From Bacillota bacterium (lineage in GTDB: Bacteria; Bacillota; UBA4882; UBA10575): DNA of 57,247 nt. Positions 24,870-33,346 of this stretch are shown in pieces. The translations under genes were made by a program, and so were the position numbers. Positions within the stretch are counted from its first letter, which is position 1. The number at the start of each line of letters is the position of its first letter. The DNA lies in NCBI GenBank assembly GCA_012837715.1, contig DUQR01000049.1, positions 1 to 57,247 on the forward strand. The letters run 5' to 3'. The notes beneath the pieces were generated by a model that was given only the letters and a program-made list of their open reading frames with translations, was not told the DNA's origin and made no database searches.

Positions 24870-24891
24870 ACTGACCGGTGGTCTTGAAAAA

Positions 24892-24954
24892 GTGATTTGC
24901 GTTGTAACCAATAAAAGGGATGCCAAGACAATATATATATACAACGCAAATCAC
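24892..24954. repeat. Family A palindrome, copy 4, between convergent genes
   Basis: 63 bases with 15-base perfect arms GTGATTTGCGTTGTA / TACAACGCAAATCAC and the internal AACCAATAAAAGGGATGCCA similar to copy 3. It lies between the ends of ndk and the DegT gene, where it could terminate both. Confidence 0.7.
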
Positions 24955-24971
24955 CCTGAAAAGGGAATCAA

Positions 24972-26075
24972 TTAACAGTTGAGGAACGCTTTGATCTTTT
25001 CAACCACTGTTGCTTGGGTCTCTTTTTCCATTTGCGGCCAGATCGGCAGGGAGAGCACTTCTTCGGCGTACTGCTCAGCCACACTTAAGCTGGGGGTAGT
25101 TCCGGCATAGACTGGCAGTTTATGCAGAGGGACCGGGTAATAAATCATCGTTCCGATTCCCGCGGCGTGGAGTTGTTGGTGCAAATCATCCCGCTTACCG
25201 TTTAACACCCGGATGGTATACTGGTTATAGACATGTTTAGTGTAGGGCGCCGCATAGGGGAGGACGATCCCCGGAAGATCCTTTAGGAGTTGGTTGTAAT
25301 AATGCGCTGCTGTTCTGCGGCCGGTAATCCACTGGTCAATATGGGGTAATTTGACGCTTAAGATCACAGCTTGAAGGGCATCCAGACGGGAATTATACCC
25401 GATCATTTCATTGTAGTAATTTTGCTTTGCTCCGTGCACGCGTAAGGTCCGGGCAACCTCCGCAATTTCGTCATCGTTGGTGGCAATCAACCCTCCGTCG
25501 CCATAGGTGCCCAGTATTTTGGTGGGATAGAAAGAAAAACAACCGACGTGGCCGATGGTTCCCAGTTTCTTTCCTTGATAATCGCCACCAAAAGATTGCG
25601 CTGCATCCTCGATCACCTTCAAATGGTATTTTTCCGCCAGCTCGATCAGCGGTTCCATGTTGGCGGCCTGACCATAGAGGTGAACCGGGAGGAGGCCTTT
25701 GGTCCGGGGAGTGACCGCTTGGGCTACTTGTTTGGGGTCAAGATTAAAGGTTTGAGGGTCAATATCGACAAAAACAGGGGTAGCCCCCACCAAGCTGATC
25801 GCCTCCGCAGTCGCGAAAAAGGTAAAGGCGGAGGTGATCACTTCATCGCCGGGACCGATTCCTGCTGCCCGTAAGGCAATGACCAACGCGTCGGTGCCGG
25901 AATTGACCGCGATGGCGTGTTTAGCCCCTAAATAAGCAGCCAGATCCTTTTCTAGGGCGGCGACTTTAGGCCCCATGATAAACTGGCCGGATTTGAGAAC
26001 TCCTTCGATGCCGTCGATTAGCTCAGCCCAGAGCGCTTCGGTTTCCGGTTTTAAAGCGAGGATTGGAATCTTCAT
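24972..26075 (-). CDS. DegT/DnrJ/EryC1 sugar aminotransferase
   Basis: A 367-residue PLP-dependent aminotransferase acting on nucleotide sugars. Motifs are GPKVAALEKDLAAYLGAKHA, NSGTDALVIAL, GDEVITSAFTFFATAEA, VIEDAAQSFGG and the Schiff-base lysine in FSFYPTKILGTYGDGG. The sequence is close to WbpE/WlbC-type enzymes that aminate UDP-3-oxo-GlcNAcA, and the adjacent oxidoreductase fits a WbpB/WlbA partner. No dehydrogenase, acetyltransferase or epimerase for a full pathway is present. ATG 26075 (MKIPILALKPE) with AGGAGGGG upstream. Second gene after the Gfo/Idh gene. Confidence 0.9.
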   Translation of the reverse strand: MKIPILALKPETEALWAELIDGIEGVLKSGQFIMGPKVAALEKDLAAYLGAKHAIAVNSGTDALVIALRAAGIGPGDEVITSAFTFFATAEAISLVGATPVFVDIDPQTFNLDPKQVAQAVTPRTKGLLPVHLYGQAANMEPLIELAEKYHLKVIEDAAQSFGGDYQGKKLGTIGHVGCFSFYPTKILGTYGDGGLIATNDDEIAEVARTLRVHGAKQNYYNEMIGYNSRLDALQAVILSVKLPHIDQWITGRRTAAHYYNQLLKDLPGIVLPYAAPYTKHVYNQYTIRVLNGKRDDLHQQLHAAGIGTMIYYPVPLHKLPVYAGTTPSLSVAEQYAEEVLSLPIWPQMEKETQATVVEKIKAFLNC

Positions 26076-26117
26076 TGGTACCCCTCCTGGTATCAATTGG
26101 GCGTAGTAGGTAATCGC

Positions 26118-27086
26118 TTAATAGCGCTCCTTGATGAATTCAGGATCGCTTTTTGCCAACAATTCGGTTGCCCGTTCGAGGATGCGGATTACCGCTAGCC
26201 CGTTTCTCCCGTCCGAGATGGATCTTTCCCTAGTGTCTACACAGGTTAAGAAATGTTCCATCTCCCTCGTTAAAGGCTCCCCGTCTCCTTTATAGACTAG
26301 TTTTTGTCCATCGACTCTGTTTGTTAAATCCCCATTAATCCCTTTGTCATGGAAAACTACGGTCTGTTCTAACTCATCATAAACCAGCATCCCTTTACTA
26401 CCAATAATGGTTAAACGACGCCTTTTTTCCGGCCATAACCACGAGTTGTGGAGATGGGCGTGGATTCCTTCAGGAAAAAGAAGATGCAGATAGATATCAT
26501 CCTCCACCTCTGGTTGGAGCGCCCTCTGGCCACAGACCTTCATTACGGTGGGGTCTTCGCCGATGAGGTATAAAAGGACCGCCAGATCATGGACCCCCAG
26601 ACTCCAAAGCACATTCTCCACCGCCTGCGCCCGGCCTAAATCCAAGCGTTCCTGATGAAGGCTGAAGATCCGGCCTAGAAGGCCTTGGGAAAGGTAATTT
26701 TTAATCCATTTGATCGCGGACTGGTAGAGTAAGAGATGGCCGACCATCAGAATCCGGTCCCTTTCTTCAGCCAGTCGAACCAGGTCCTCTGCTTCTTGGA
26801 TACTGAGGGTCATCGGCTTCTCTAAAAAAACATCTTTTCCTGCGCGCAGTGCGGCTTTAGCTATTTGGTAATGGGTGTATGCCGGCGTAGCGATTGCCAC
26901 CGCCTCAACCTCCGTAGCCAGCATGGCTTGGTAGGTACTGAAATGAGCTACCTGTGGATAGATCTCCATGAAACTTGTCCGTGCGGTCGCTGACGGTTCG
27001 GCAATTGCTGCTAAGACGCCAAGTTTATCCAAGGTCTTGATTAAGTTTTTTCCCCAATGTCCTGCGCCAATTACACCTATTCGCAT
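26118..27086 (-). CDS. Gfo/Idh/MocA-family oxidoreductase
   Basis: A 322-residue NAD(P)-dependent dehydrogenase. The Rossmann motif GVIGAGHWGKN starts at residue 4, EKPMTLSIQEAEDL contains the family EKP, and the C-terminal substrate domain has LWSLGVHDLAVLLYLIG with the conserved Asp-His region. It probably oxidises the 3-hydroxyl of a UDP-sugar to feed the DegT enzyme 42 bases downstream, as WbpB/WlbA do; the substrate is inferred. ATG 27086 gives the expected N-terminus; GGGAAAGG is rather far upstream. Starts up to 27212 are unlikely. Confidence 0.87.
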   Translation of the reverse strand: MRIGVIGAGHWGKNLIKTLDKLGVLAAIAEPSATARTSFMEIYPQVAHFSTYQAMLATEVEAVAIATPAYTHYQIAKAALRAGKDVFLEKPMTLSIQEAEDLVRLAEERDRILMVGHLLLYQSAIKWIKNYLSQGLLGRIFSLHQERLDLGRAQAVENVLWSLGVHDLAVLLYLIGEDPTVMKVCGQRALQPEVEDDIYLHLLFPEGIHAHLHNSWLWPEKRRRLTIIGSKGMLVYDELEQTVVFHDKGINGDLTNRVDGQKLVYKGDGEPLTREMEHFLTCVDTRERSISDGRNGLAVIRILERATELLAKSDPEFIKERY

Positions 27087-27572
27087 CAACAGGCTGTCCT
27101 TTCCCCTATTTTTCTGCCGGAAATGCTCCCGGCCAATAAAAACTATTCTCTTAGAATCCACTAAATCCTTCCAAACTCCACAATTATCAGCTTCTTTCCT
27201 GGTCGCTCCCACTTTCAGTTTTATATTATCGGTTATAGTTTTACTGATAACCCAATCGGATTTGCTTTACTTATTAGCACGTTATTTATTTTTTTTCTTG
27301 TTCTATTTAGGATCTATGGTTTAAAATATAGAGGCTGTATTATGTGGTCGATCGATTGTCGGGTTTGTTTTTTTGGTAAGATCTATAGTCTGTGGAGCCT
27401 TACTTCATATGGATAAGTCTAAAAGTCGCTAGAAAGGAGCTGGTTTTTGATGTATAAAGGCAGTGCAGTGGAGATTGGACGTGAGCGGGAGGTGCGCTCG
27501 GAATATTAAGCCAAGCCAAAACCTCCCAAAGGTGTGACCATGAAGACTGAGGAGACCTTAGGAGGTTATATA
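27087..27572. other. Divergent intergenic region with a possible small ORF
   Basis: No established gene. At 27450-27509 (+) a 19-codon frame MYKGSAVEIGREREVRSEY has AAAGGAG ten bases upstream. An inverted repeat GGGAGGT ... ACCTCCC spans about 27488-27527. ATG 27540 opens a short in-frame lead into rsgA. These could form a translated leader for rsgA, but support is weak. Confidence 0.35.
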
Positions 27573-28646
27573 GTGAAAAAAATAGATTTATTTAGCTTAG
27601 GGCTTACGGAACAACTTCAGCAGGAGGCAAAAGGATTTAACGGCCTTTACTTGGGGCGGGTTTCTTCCCAAGCAAAAGGCTTATACCGGGTGCTGGTGGA
27701 AGCAGGAGAGCTGACCGCGGAAGTTTCGGGAAAATTCTCCCACCAGGTGCGAAGCCAAGCTGATTACCCAGCGGTCGGCGATTTTGTCATGGTGGACCGG
27801 ATGGACAATACCAACGGAAATGGGATTATTCATCATGTTTTGACTCGAAAAAGCTGTTTCGCCCGTAAAGCGGCGGGGTCTAACGATTTACAAGTCGTTG
27901 CCGCCAACATTGATCAAGTTTTTATCTGCATGGCACTGAATAATGATTTTAATCCGCGTCGGTTAGAACGCTATCTCTCCATTGCCTGGGATAGCGGGGC
28001 AATTCCTGTTGTGGTGCTGACCAAGGCGGATCTTTGTCCGGACATTAACGCAAAGCTCGCTGCTTTATCTCCCTTGACGGTAGGGGTAGAAGTCCTGGTT
28101 ACCAGCAGTATGTCCTGGGATGGATATTTGGCGGTTCAAAGCAGGATTACGAAAGGCCGGACGGTTGCCTTTATCGGTTCCTCCGGAGTGGGGAAATCGA
28201 CTTTGATCAATCGTCTCCTGGGGGAAGACCGCTTGGCCACCAATACGCTGAGCAATGATGATAAAGGGAGGCATACCACTACCCGGCGGGAGCTGATCCT
28301 TTTGCCGGACGGAGGGATGGTGATTGATACTCCGGGCATGCGGGAGCTTGGTCTCGTCAGCGCGGATCTGGCTAAATCCTTTGCCGACATTGATGAACTG
28401 GCCGCCAATTGTCGCTTCCGCGATTGCACTCACGGGTCGGAGCCGGGCTGTGCCGTGCAACAGGCGATTCAGGATGGTTTTTTGTCCGTTGAAAGACTGG
28501 CCAGTTTTCAAAAACTGCAGAAGGAAGCAAAGTATAACGGCTTAAACTCCAAACAAATCGAAAAGGAGAAGTTTTATACAATGTTTAAAGGTTTCGGCGG
28601 GATGAAAAACGCGCGGAAGTATATTAAAGAGAAAACGAGGAAATAG
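27573..28646 (+). CDS. rsgA: Ribosome small subunit-dependent GTPase RsgA
   Basis: A 357-residue circularly permuted GTPase that acts late in 30S subunit assembly. An OB-fold-like N-terminus (GRVSSQAKGLYRVLVEAGEL) is followed by G4 LTKADL, G1 GSSGVGKSTLINRL, G3 DTPGMRELG, and the C-terminal zinc motif CRFRDCTHGSEPGC with a basic tail. GTG 27573 (MKKIDLFSLG) is chosen because AGGAGG lies seven bases upstream; upstream in-frame starts at 27534 and 27540 have poorer sites. Monocistronic, ended by the terminator at 28708. Confidence 0.93.
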   Translation: MKKIDLFSLGLTEQLQQEAKGFNGLYLGRVSSQAKGLYRVLVEAGELTAEVSGKFSHQVRSQADYPAVGDFVMVDRMDNTNGNGIIHHVLTRKSCFARKAAGSNDLQVVAANIDQVFICMALNNDFNPRRLERYLSIAWDSGAIPVVVLTKADLCPDINAKLAALSPLTVGVEVLVTSSMSWDGYLAVQSRITKGRTVAFIGSSGVGKSTLINRLLGEDRLATNTLSNDDKGRHTTTRRELILLPDGGMVIDTPGMRELGLVSADLAKSFADIDELAANCRFRDCTHGSEPGCAVQQAIQDGFLSVERLASFQKLQKEAKYNGLNSKQIEKEKFYTMFKGFGGMKNARKYIKEKTRK

Positions 28647-28707
28647 GCCAGTTGAACCGGGATTGTAATCGCATGCCTTCAACGCCTTGAATGACCTGAA
28701 TGAATGG

Positions 28708-28745
28708 AAAACACCTCAGAGGATATCTCCTCCGGGGTGTTTTTA
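28708..28745 (+). terminator. Intrinsic terminator after rsgA
   Basis: AAACACC ... GGTGTTT with an inner GGA/TCC pair, then TTTT. Confidence 0.75.
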
Positions 28746-28866
28746 TCTTTATTCTCCTTATTCGTCGAATATATACTCTGTTTAGAATTTGTTTAGTTTA
28801 AAATGCTAGCCTAAGAAGAGAACCATAAAACGCCTAAAGGAAAGATTTCAATAAGGGGAGATCAAA

Positions 28867-30108
28867 ATGAAAGCTTCGCGGTGGATTCCTTTAATCGCTT
28901 TTCTTATTTGCGTTGCTCTTTTCTCCGGGTGTGGTGGCGGAAAGGGAGGAAAGGGCGGAAACGGGGGCCTGAAAAAAAATCAGGTGGCGGCGCCCATCTC
29001 CTCGCCGCCGAGCGGCAAGGTGCTGGTAGGTATGGAAATAAGCCTGACCACAAGTACCGCCGGGGCGACTATCTATTATACGGTGGACGGTACCGAGCCG
29101 ACAACGGAGAGCACGGTTTATAGTGACACGCAAAAGCCGGTGGTCCCGGAGGGGGGAATGACCTTAAAGGCTTTTGCCATAAAAGACGGGATGCTGCCCA
29201 GTAACATCGCGACTTTTGTTTATTCCACCTATGACGAACTGCCGGTAGAACAGGTCACCCATCAGGTGGGTGGCGTTGGCTTCCGGATGCGCCGGGCCCC
29301 GGCCGGGCTGACTTTCCCCTTTGGCATGTATTCTGAGACCGCCACCATCGATTATGCTTTTTTGATTGGCGAGACGGAGGTTACTTACGAATTATGGCTG
29401 GTTGTTTATAACTGGGCGACGGACGAGGCACGGGGCGCTGGCCGGTACTACTTCCAAAGAACCGGCCAAGCCGGAAATTCCGGTGTTTATTTTGAGGGGG
29501 AACAAGATCCGGTCACGTCGATCAGCTGGCGCGATGCGCTAGTCTGGTGTAATGCGTTAACCGAATATTATAACGCCAAAAACGGAACCGATTGGAAATG
29601 TGTATATATCGATGGGGAAGGGAAGCCAATCCGTGATTCCCGCGATACCAATGCCGACGTTTGTGATCAGGCAGCGGCCTTGCCCACCGCCGACGGCTTC
29701 CGCCTGCCGGTGAGTAAGGAATGGGAACTGGCGGCTCGGTATATCGACGGCAGCGACTGGCTGCCCTGGAACCACGCCAGCGGCGATCTCTCCGGTACCT
29801 CCTACCCGCCGGAAAATGTAACAACTACGCATATTGGGGATTATGTTTGGTATGCGGAGAATAGCGGGGAGCAAACCCACCCGGTAGCGACGAAAAAGAG
29901 TAATCCTTTTGGTCTTTTTGATATGAGTGGCAACGTTAGTGAAATGTGCTTCGACCGGCACTGGAACGATGCGACTAGGAGGGTAATACGCGGCGGTGGT
30001 ATTTGGTCTCAGCTAGGGGAATATTCTTTGCTTGTTAGCTTTGAAGATTGGATTGAGCCCGATGTCGCTTCCGGTACCTACGGCTTCCGTTTGGCTAGGA
30101 CTGATTAA
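28867..30108 (+). CDS. Lipoprotein with chitobiase-like and FGE-sulfatase domains
   Basis: A 413-residue exported lipoprotein: signal peptide residues 1-20 with lipobox LFSGC, a Gly/Lys linker, a chitobiase/hexosaminidase C-terminal-type beta-domain (about 45-118; GATIYYTVDGTEPT, LKAFAIKDGMLPS), then a formylglycine-generating-enzyme/SUMF1-fold domain (about 140-412; GETEVTYELW, TSISWRDALVWCNALTEYYN, FRLPVSKEWELAAR, FGLFDMSGNVSEMCFD, GFRLARTD). Most such domains in lipoproteins are binding or structural rather than true sulfatase activators. GGGGAGATCAAA precedes the ATG. Transcribed alone. Confidence 0.88.
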   Translation: MKASRWIPLIAFLICVALFSGCGGGKGGKGGNGGLKKNQVAAPISSPPSGKVLVGMEISLTTSTAGATIYYTVDGTEPTTESTVYSDTQKPVVPEGGMTLKAFAIKDGMLPSNIATFVYSTYDELPVEQVTHQVGGVGFRMRRAPAGLTFPFGMYSETATIDYAFLIGETEVTYELWLVVYNWATDEARGAGRYYFQRTGQAGNSGVYFEGEQDPVTSISWRDALVWCNALTEYYNAKNGTDWKCVYIDGEGKPIRDSRDTNADVCDQAAALPTADGFRLPVSKEWELAARYIDGSDWLPWNHASGDLSGTSYPPENVTTTHIGDYVWYAENSGEQTHPVATKKSNPFGLFDMSGNVSEMCFDRHWNDATRRVIRGGGIWSQLGEYSLLVSFEDWIEPDVASGTYGFRLARTD

Positions 30109-30116
30109 CCTTCGGG

Positions 30117-30161
30117 TAGTCGTCCACCCCGGTAACTGGGGTAAAGCGAAAAACTGAAAAT
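30117..30161 (+). repeat. Family B hairpin, copy 4
   Basis: TAGTCGTCCA, stem CCCC-GGTAACT-GGGG, then TAAAGCGAAAAACTGAAAAT. It starts 8 bases after the lipoprotein stop codon and aligns without gaps with copy 2. Confidence 0.65.
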
Positions 30162-30202
30162 TGGCTGAAAACGACCGGCATTCCTGTTTAAAGGTGGAAC
30201 AG

Positions 30203-30237
30203 AAAAAACCATTGACCCTTTACGTCAATGGTTTTTT
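30203..30237. terminator. Intrinsic terminator between convergent genes
   Basis: AAAAAACCATTGAC-CCTTTAC-GTCAATGGTTTTTT, a 14-bp perfect stem with A- and T-runs on the two sides, so usable by both the lipoprotein gene and mgsA. Confidence 0.85.
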
Positions 30238-30306
30238 ATTTGGAATCCATTGTACCACTAGAGTTCGAGAGTGCCACTAGAGATTATTCCGGCCAGAACC
30301 ATGCGA

Positions 30307-30687
30307 TTACATTCCCACTTTTTCTTGCAAGGCCGCGATGAGCAGCTCAGCGGTGGCCAAGTTGGTCGCCAATGGTACATTATGCACATCACAAACCCGG
30401 AGCAAGGCAGTGACATCCGGCTCGTGGGGCTGCGCGGTCAGCGGATCCCGCAAGAAAATAACCATCTCAATCTGGTCCGCGGATACCAGGGCGCCGATCT
30501 GCTGGTCGCCGCCGAAGGGTCCCGACTGCATTCGCTGCACGGGGATTTTACACTCCTGTTCAATCAGGCGTCCGGTCGTTCCCGTGGCGACCAGCTCGCA
30601 CCGGGCGAACAGGCTTTTATTCCGTTTCACAAAAGCAATGATTTGCTGTTTCTTTTGGTCATGGGCGATCAAAGCTACTTTTTTCAT
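30307..30687 (-). CDS. mgsA: Methylglyoxal synthase
   Basis: 126 residues. Converts dihydroxyacetone phosphate to methylglyoxal plus phosphate, a bypass of lower glycolysis under phosphate limitation. Family features: [37 protein letters not shown], the catalytic Asp in [15 protein letters not shown], and [19 protein letters not shown] 30687 with GGAGGA upstream. It stands without the usual rod/min genes seen beside it in many clostridia; an open frame without a start codon runs up to its ATG. Confidence 0.95.
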   Translation of the reverse strand: MKKVALIAHDQKKQQIIAFVKRNKSLFARCELVATGTTGRLIEQECKIPVQRMQSGPFGGDQQIGALVSADQIEMVIFLRDPLTAQPHEPDVTALLRVCDVHNVPLATNLATAELLIAALQEKVGM

Positions 30688-31154
30688 CAACAATCTTCCT
30701 CCAGTTCATTATCATTTTCCGGTATTTCTTGCTCCCGGCCTTTAAGCTCTAAACAGATCAGCTTGGGGGAAAGATCTACCTTAGCGGTATTTGAAGGATA
30801 CGCCTTACTTATTGACCGATCCTGCGTGCAAGGGGACTCTTCTGCACAGGTTTCACTTTTAAATAAAGTTTCTTAGTCTAACACAAAAAAACCTTCATAT
30901 TGTCAAAAATATTCCATCGTAAAATGTTCAATTACAAATTACACTATTTCAAAGCGGAAGGCCGAGCGATCCTTCTTGTGGAGTTTGAGGCTTTTAAAGT
31001 GGTTTTAGATGTGGGAGACGAGGAATAATGGGCCCGATCAAGATCTTGGATTTCAATTGATGAAGCCAAGGACAACGCAAAAGCCCAAAAGGAAAGGGAA
31101 TCCGGGAATAAGTCAAATGTTCATGTAAATGATGTTCATTGTGATTCAGCGCCG
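30688..31154. other. Gene-free region with coding-like scraps and a Family A end
   Basis: On the minus strand from about 30871 a stop-free frame (KAYPSNTAKVDLSPKLICLE ... ELEEDC) ends in TGA overlapping the mgsA ATG, but has no start codon. On the plus strand a 34-codon ATG frame lies at 30924-31028. A Family A right end (CCAAGGACAACGCAAAAGCCC) is at about 31066-31086. Confidence 0.4.
30924..31028 (+). CDS. Possible small protein of 34 residues
   Basis: ATG frame MFNYKLHYFKAEGRAILLVE followed by FEAFKVVLDVGDEE and TAA. The composition looks protein-like (alternating hydrophobic residues, acidic end), but there is no ribosome site before the ATG and no recognised family. It may be a remnant of a longer gene. 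Confidence 0.25.
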   Translation: MFNYKLHYFKAEGRAILLVEFEAFKVVLDVGDEE

Positions 31155-32267
31155 TTAGTGGATCGCGCCGAATTGCAAGATTTCCAGCTTTATACTAAGA
31201 TTTATGTTCATCTCCCGATAGGCGGTACTCCAGTCGACTTGCTGCCAATAAGCGGGGTATTTAGCCCGGACTAGATTGCCGATGCCCAACGGGTCGCTGC
31301 CAAGCTCTTGCGTATAGTGGATGATTTCCAAACAAGCCTGTTTAATCTGCCCGGCAAGTTGTTCTTCGATCTTCTTTTGCACTGACGGCTGGTCAAAGGC
31401 GTCCCGGCGGTATTCAATCAAAGATCCAGTCAAAGCTAAAGTAATGTCGGCTACTGGGTGCTTATTTTCAGCGTTAACCCGAATTTTGCGCCGGCTTTTG
31501 ACATTAGTGAGGGCGAGGCCTTTTTTTCCGGATTCAGTCATTTCGGGCGCAATCGGATCAAAAAATAAGTTCGCCTTCTTAAATTGGCCCATCATGGCCA
31601 ACAGGAGAGTGGTTTGCTGCGGATCGATGGCGCCAACCATCTTATCTCCGGCAAACAAGGCCGACCCCAGAACCCTAATCCCGTCCGCTTCCAGCTTAAT
31701 CAGGGGGGTGATCGGATCGAAACCCGGGGCGAAATAACGGATTAAAAAATCATAGGTGCAAGTATCCGGGGTATGGGTGGAATTGATATTATTCACCAGG
31801 AGTTGGTTGATGTAAAGGGACGAGCGGGGCTTGTCGGTGAAGGTCTCTGCCTTTTCCAGCAGTTCTTTCGGACTGCCATCGACAATGACCACAGAGGAGA
31901 CGGGAGGATTAAGCGGCCCCCTTTCCAGGATCTCCATTAGTGGTTGAATGCCCAGCATGGCGAGGTCTTTCGAAAAAAGGAATTGTTGGACTTTTCCGTA
32001 GCTAATTAATTTGGAGGAGGTTGTTAGGTGTTTGTTTCTGGCTTCCCGCATTAAATACCCTTCGGCGCTAACGATCTCATCCCGGTTTTTTTCTTTGGCG
32101 CCGATCGCCGGATAGCTACTGGTTAGTAAGAGCTTATGCTCTGGTGATAACTCGATCCCCGCCTGTAAAGCAAAACCGGTGCGGTCGACCAGCCTCAGAT
32201 CCCAACAGCCGGAGAAGAGAAACAAACTACAGAGGCTGGTGATGAAGGCGATTAAGTTTTTCCTCAT
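31155..32267 (-). CDS. gerC: Ger(x)C-family spore germination lipoprotein
   Basis: The 370-residue C subunit of a germinant receptor in the inner spore membrane. Signal peptide with lipobox LFSGC (residues 17-21) followed by WDLRLVDRTGFALQAGIE, the family start; the C-terminal domain contains KIEEQLAGQIKQACLEIIHY and GSDPLGIGNLVRAKYPAYWQ, typical of the last domain. Its ATG overlaps the gerB stop by four bases (ATGA). Third gene of gerA-gerB-gerC. The nutrient sensed cannot be told from sequence. Confidence 0.93.
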   Translation of the reverse strand: MRKNLIAFITSLCSLFLFSGCWDLRLVDRTGFALQAGIELSPEHKLLLTSSYPAIGAKEKNRDEIVSAEGYLMREARNKHLTTSSKLISYGKVQQFLFSKDLAMLGIQPLMEILERGPLNPPVSSVVIVDGSPKELLEKAETFTDKPRSSLYINQLLVNNINSTHTPDTCTYDFLIRYFAPGFDPITPLIKLEADGIRVLGSALFAGDKMVGAIDPQQTTLLLAMMGQFKKANLFFDPIAPEMTESGKKGLALTNVKSRRKIRVNAENKHPVADITLALTGSLIEYRRDAFDQPSVQKKIEEQLAGQIKQACLEIIHYTQELGSDPLGIGNLVRAKYPAYWQQVDWSTAYREMNINLSIKLEILQFGAIH

Positions 32268-33346
32268 TTCGATTTTACGCTCCTTCGCTTAATCAAGGAA
32301 TAGAAGTAACAAAGGATCAAGAAACCAAAAACAGCAATCCCGCTTAGATTGACAACTTTCGCTAGTTGGGTCGCTTGGATGAAATCTTTAGGGAGACGGC
32401 TGAGTAGAATGGTCAGGCCGGTATACAGACCGTAGACGAGTTTTTGTTTTTTAAAGGAAAAAGACCGCCGCAGACTGTCGTAAGTGGTGAAAAAATACGA
32501 ACGGAAAGTGCTTTCCAAAAGAGGAAACCACAAGAGGATAAATAATAGATCAATCCGGTCCAGATAAGGCGCCCGGCAATACCGGGCTAAATTAAACAAC
32601 GGGGCAACTTGCGTTTGCAATAGGTTTTCGCCAAACAGTCCTGTGGTAACCAAGAAAATAATGGTAATAAAGGCCATTGTGCATAGATTGGCGCCAATAA
32701 CCCACTTTAAGGTGTTTTCCTGATCGCTAATATGAGGATAAAGAAAAACGGTTAGTTCCAACCCAATAAAAGCGAGGGTGGCCGGAACGAGGCTTTGACC
32801 GAGGCGAGCTAGATCCGCCGCCCCGACGGGCATTAAAAAAGTAAACTGGACCTTTGGGAGTACAACTATACTAAGCATCAAAAAGGAGAAAAGAATAAAA
32901 AAGATAATCCGGGAAAAACGGGCGACCGGTTTCAACCCATACCAACTGAGATAAACGGTCGGGGCAATAATCAGCAGCGCAAGAAAGATTTCGGGAGTGG
33001 CTTCTAAGGTGAATAACTTAATGAACTCGGTAAAATAGCGAAAAGCCGCTACCATTGAAAAGCTTAGGTAAAGGATTAAAAGGAGGTTGAGGATTGGCCC
33101 CAGGACTTTGCCGAATAAAGATCGGTTAATTTCCAAGATGGATTGATGAGAATACCTTCTGAGGAGGGCGATAACGACAATGATGATCAGGGTGCTAAGC
33201 AGCCCGGCGCTGAGGATGGAGATCCATCCATCATGGCCCACTTCTTTGGCAAGGGTGGAAGGTAACGCGATCACCCCCAGCCCGACTTGGGCTGATAGAA
33301 TGAACACTCCCAACTGTTTAGCAGTGATTCGATTGCGGTTTTCCAT
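32264..33346 (-). CDS. gerB: GerB-type endospore germination permease
   Basis: A 360-residue membrane protein with about ten helices of the APC-like GerB family, the germinant-binding subunit of the receptor. N-terminus ITAKQLGVFILSAQVGLGVI, then AKEVGHDGWISI, as in the family. The ATG at 33346 shares one base with the gerA stop (TAATG), indicating translational coupling; a start at 33367 would lie inside gerA. Full length. Confidence 0.93.
   Translation of the reverse strand: MENRNRITAKQLGVFILSAQVGLGVIALPSTLAKEVGHDGWISILSAGLLSTLIIIVVIALLRRYSHQSILEINRSLFGKVLGPILNLLLILYLSFSMVAAFRYFTEFIKLFTLEATPEIFLALLIIAPTVYLSWYGLKPVARFSRIIFFILFSFLMLSIVVLPKVQFTFLMPVGAADLARLGQSLVPATLAFIGLELTVFLYPHISDQENTLKWVIGANLCTMAFITIIFLVTTGLFGENLLQTQVAPLFNLARYCRAPYLDRIDLLFILLWFPLLESTFRSYFFTTYDSLRRSFSFKKQKLVYGLYTGLTILLSRLPKDFIQATQLAKVVNLSGIAVFGFLILCYFYSLIKRRSVKSK

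Noticed and set aside
30271-30876. 201-residue open frame opposite mgsA
   Set aside because: It mirrors the mgsA coding sequence on the other strand; mgsA has all family motifs, so this is a shadow frame.
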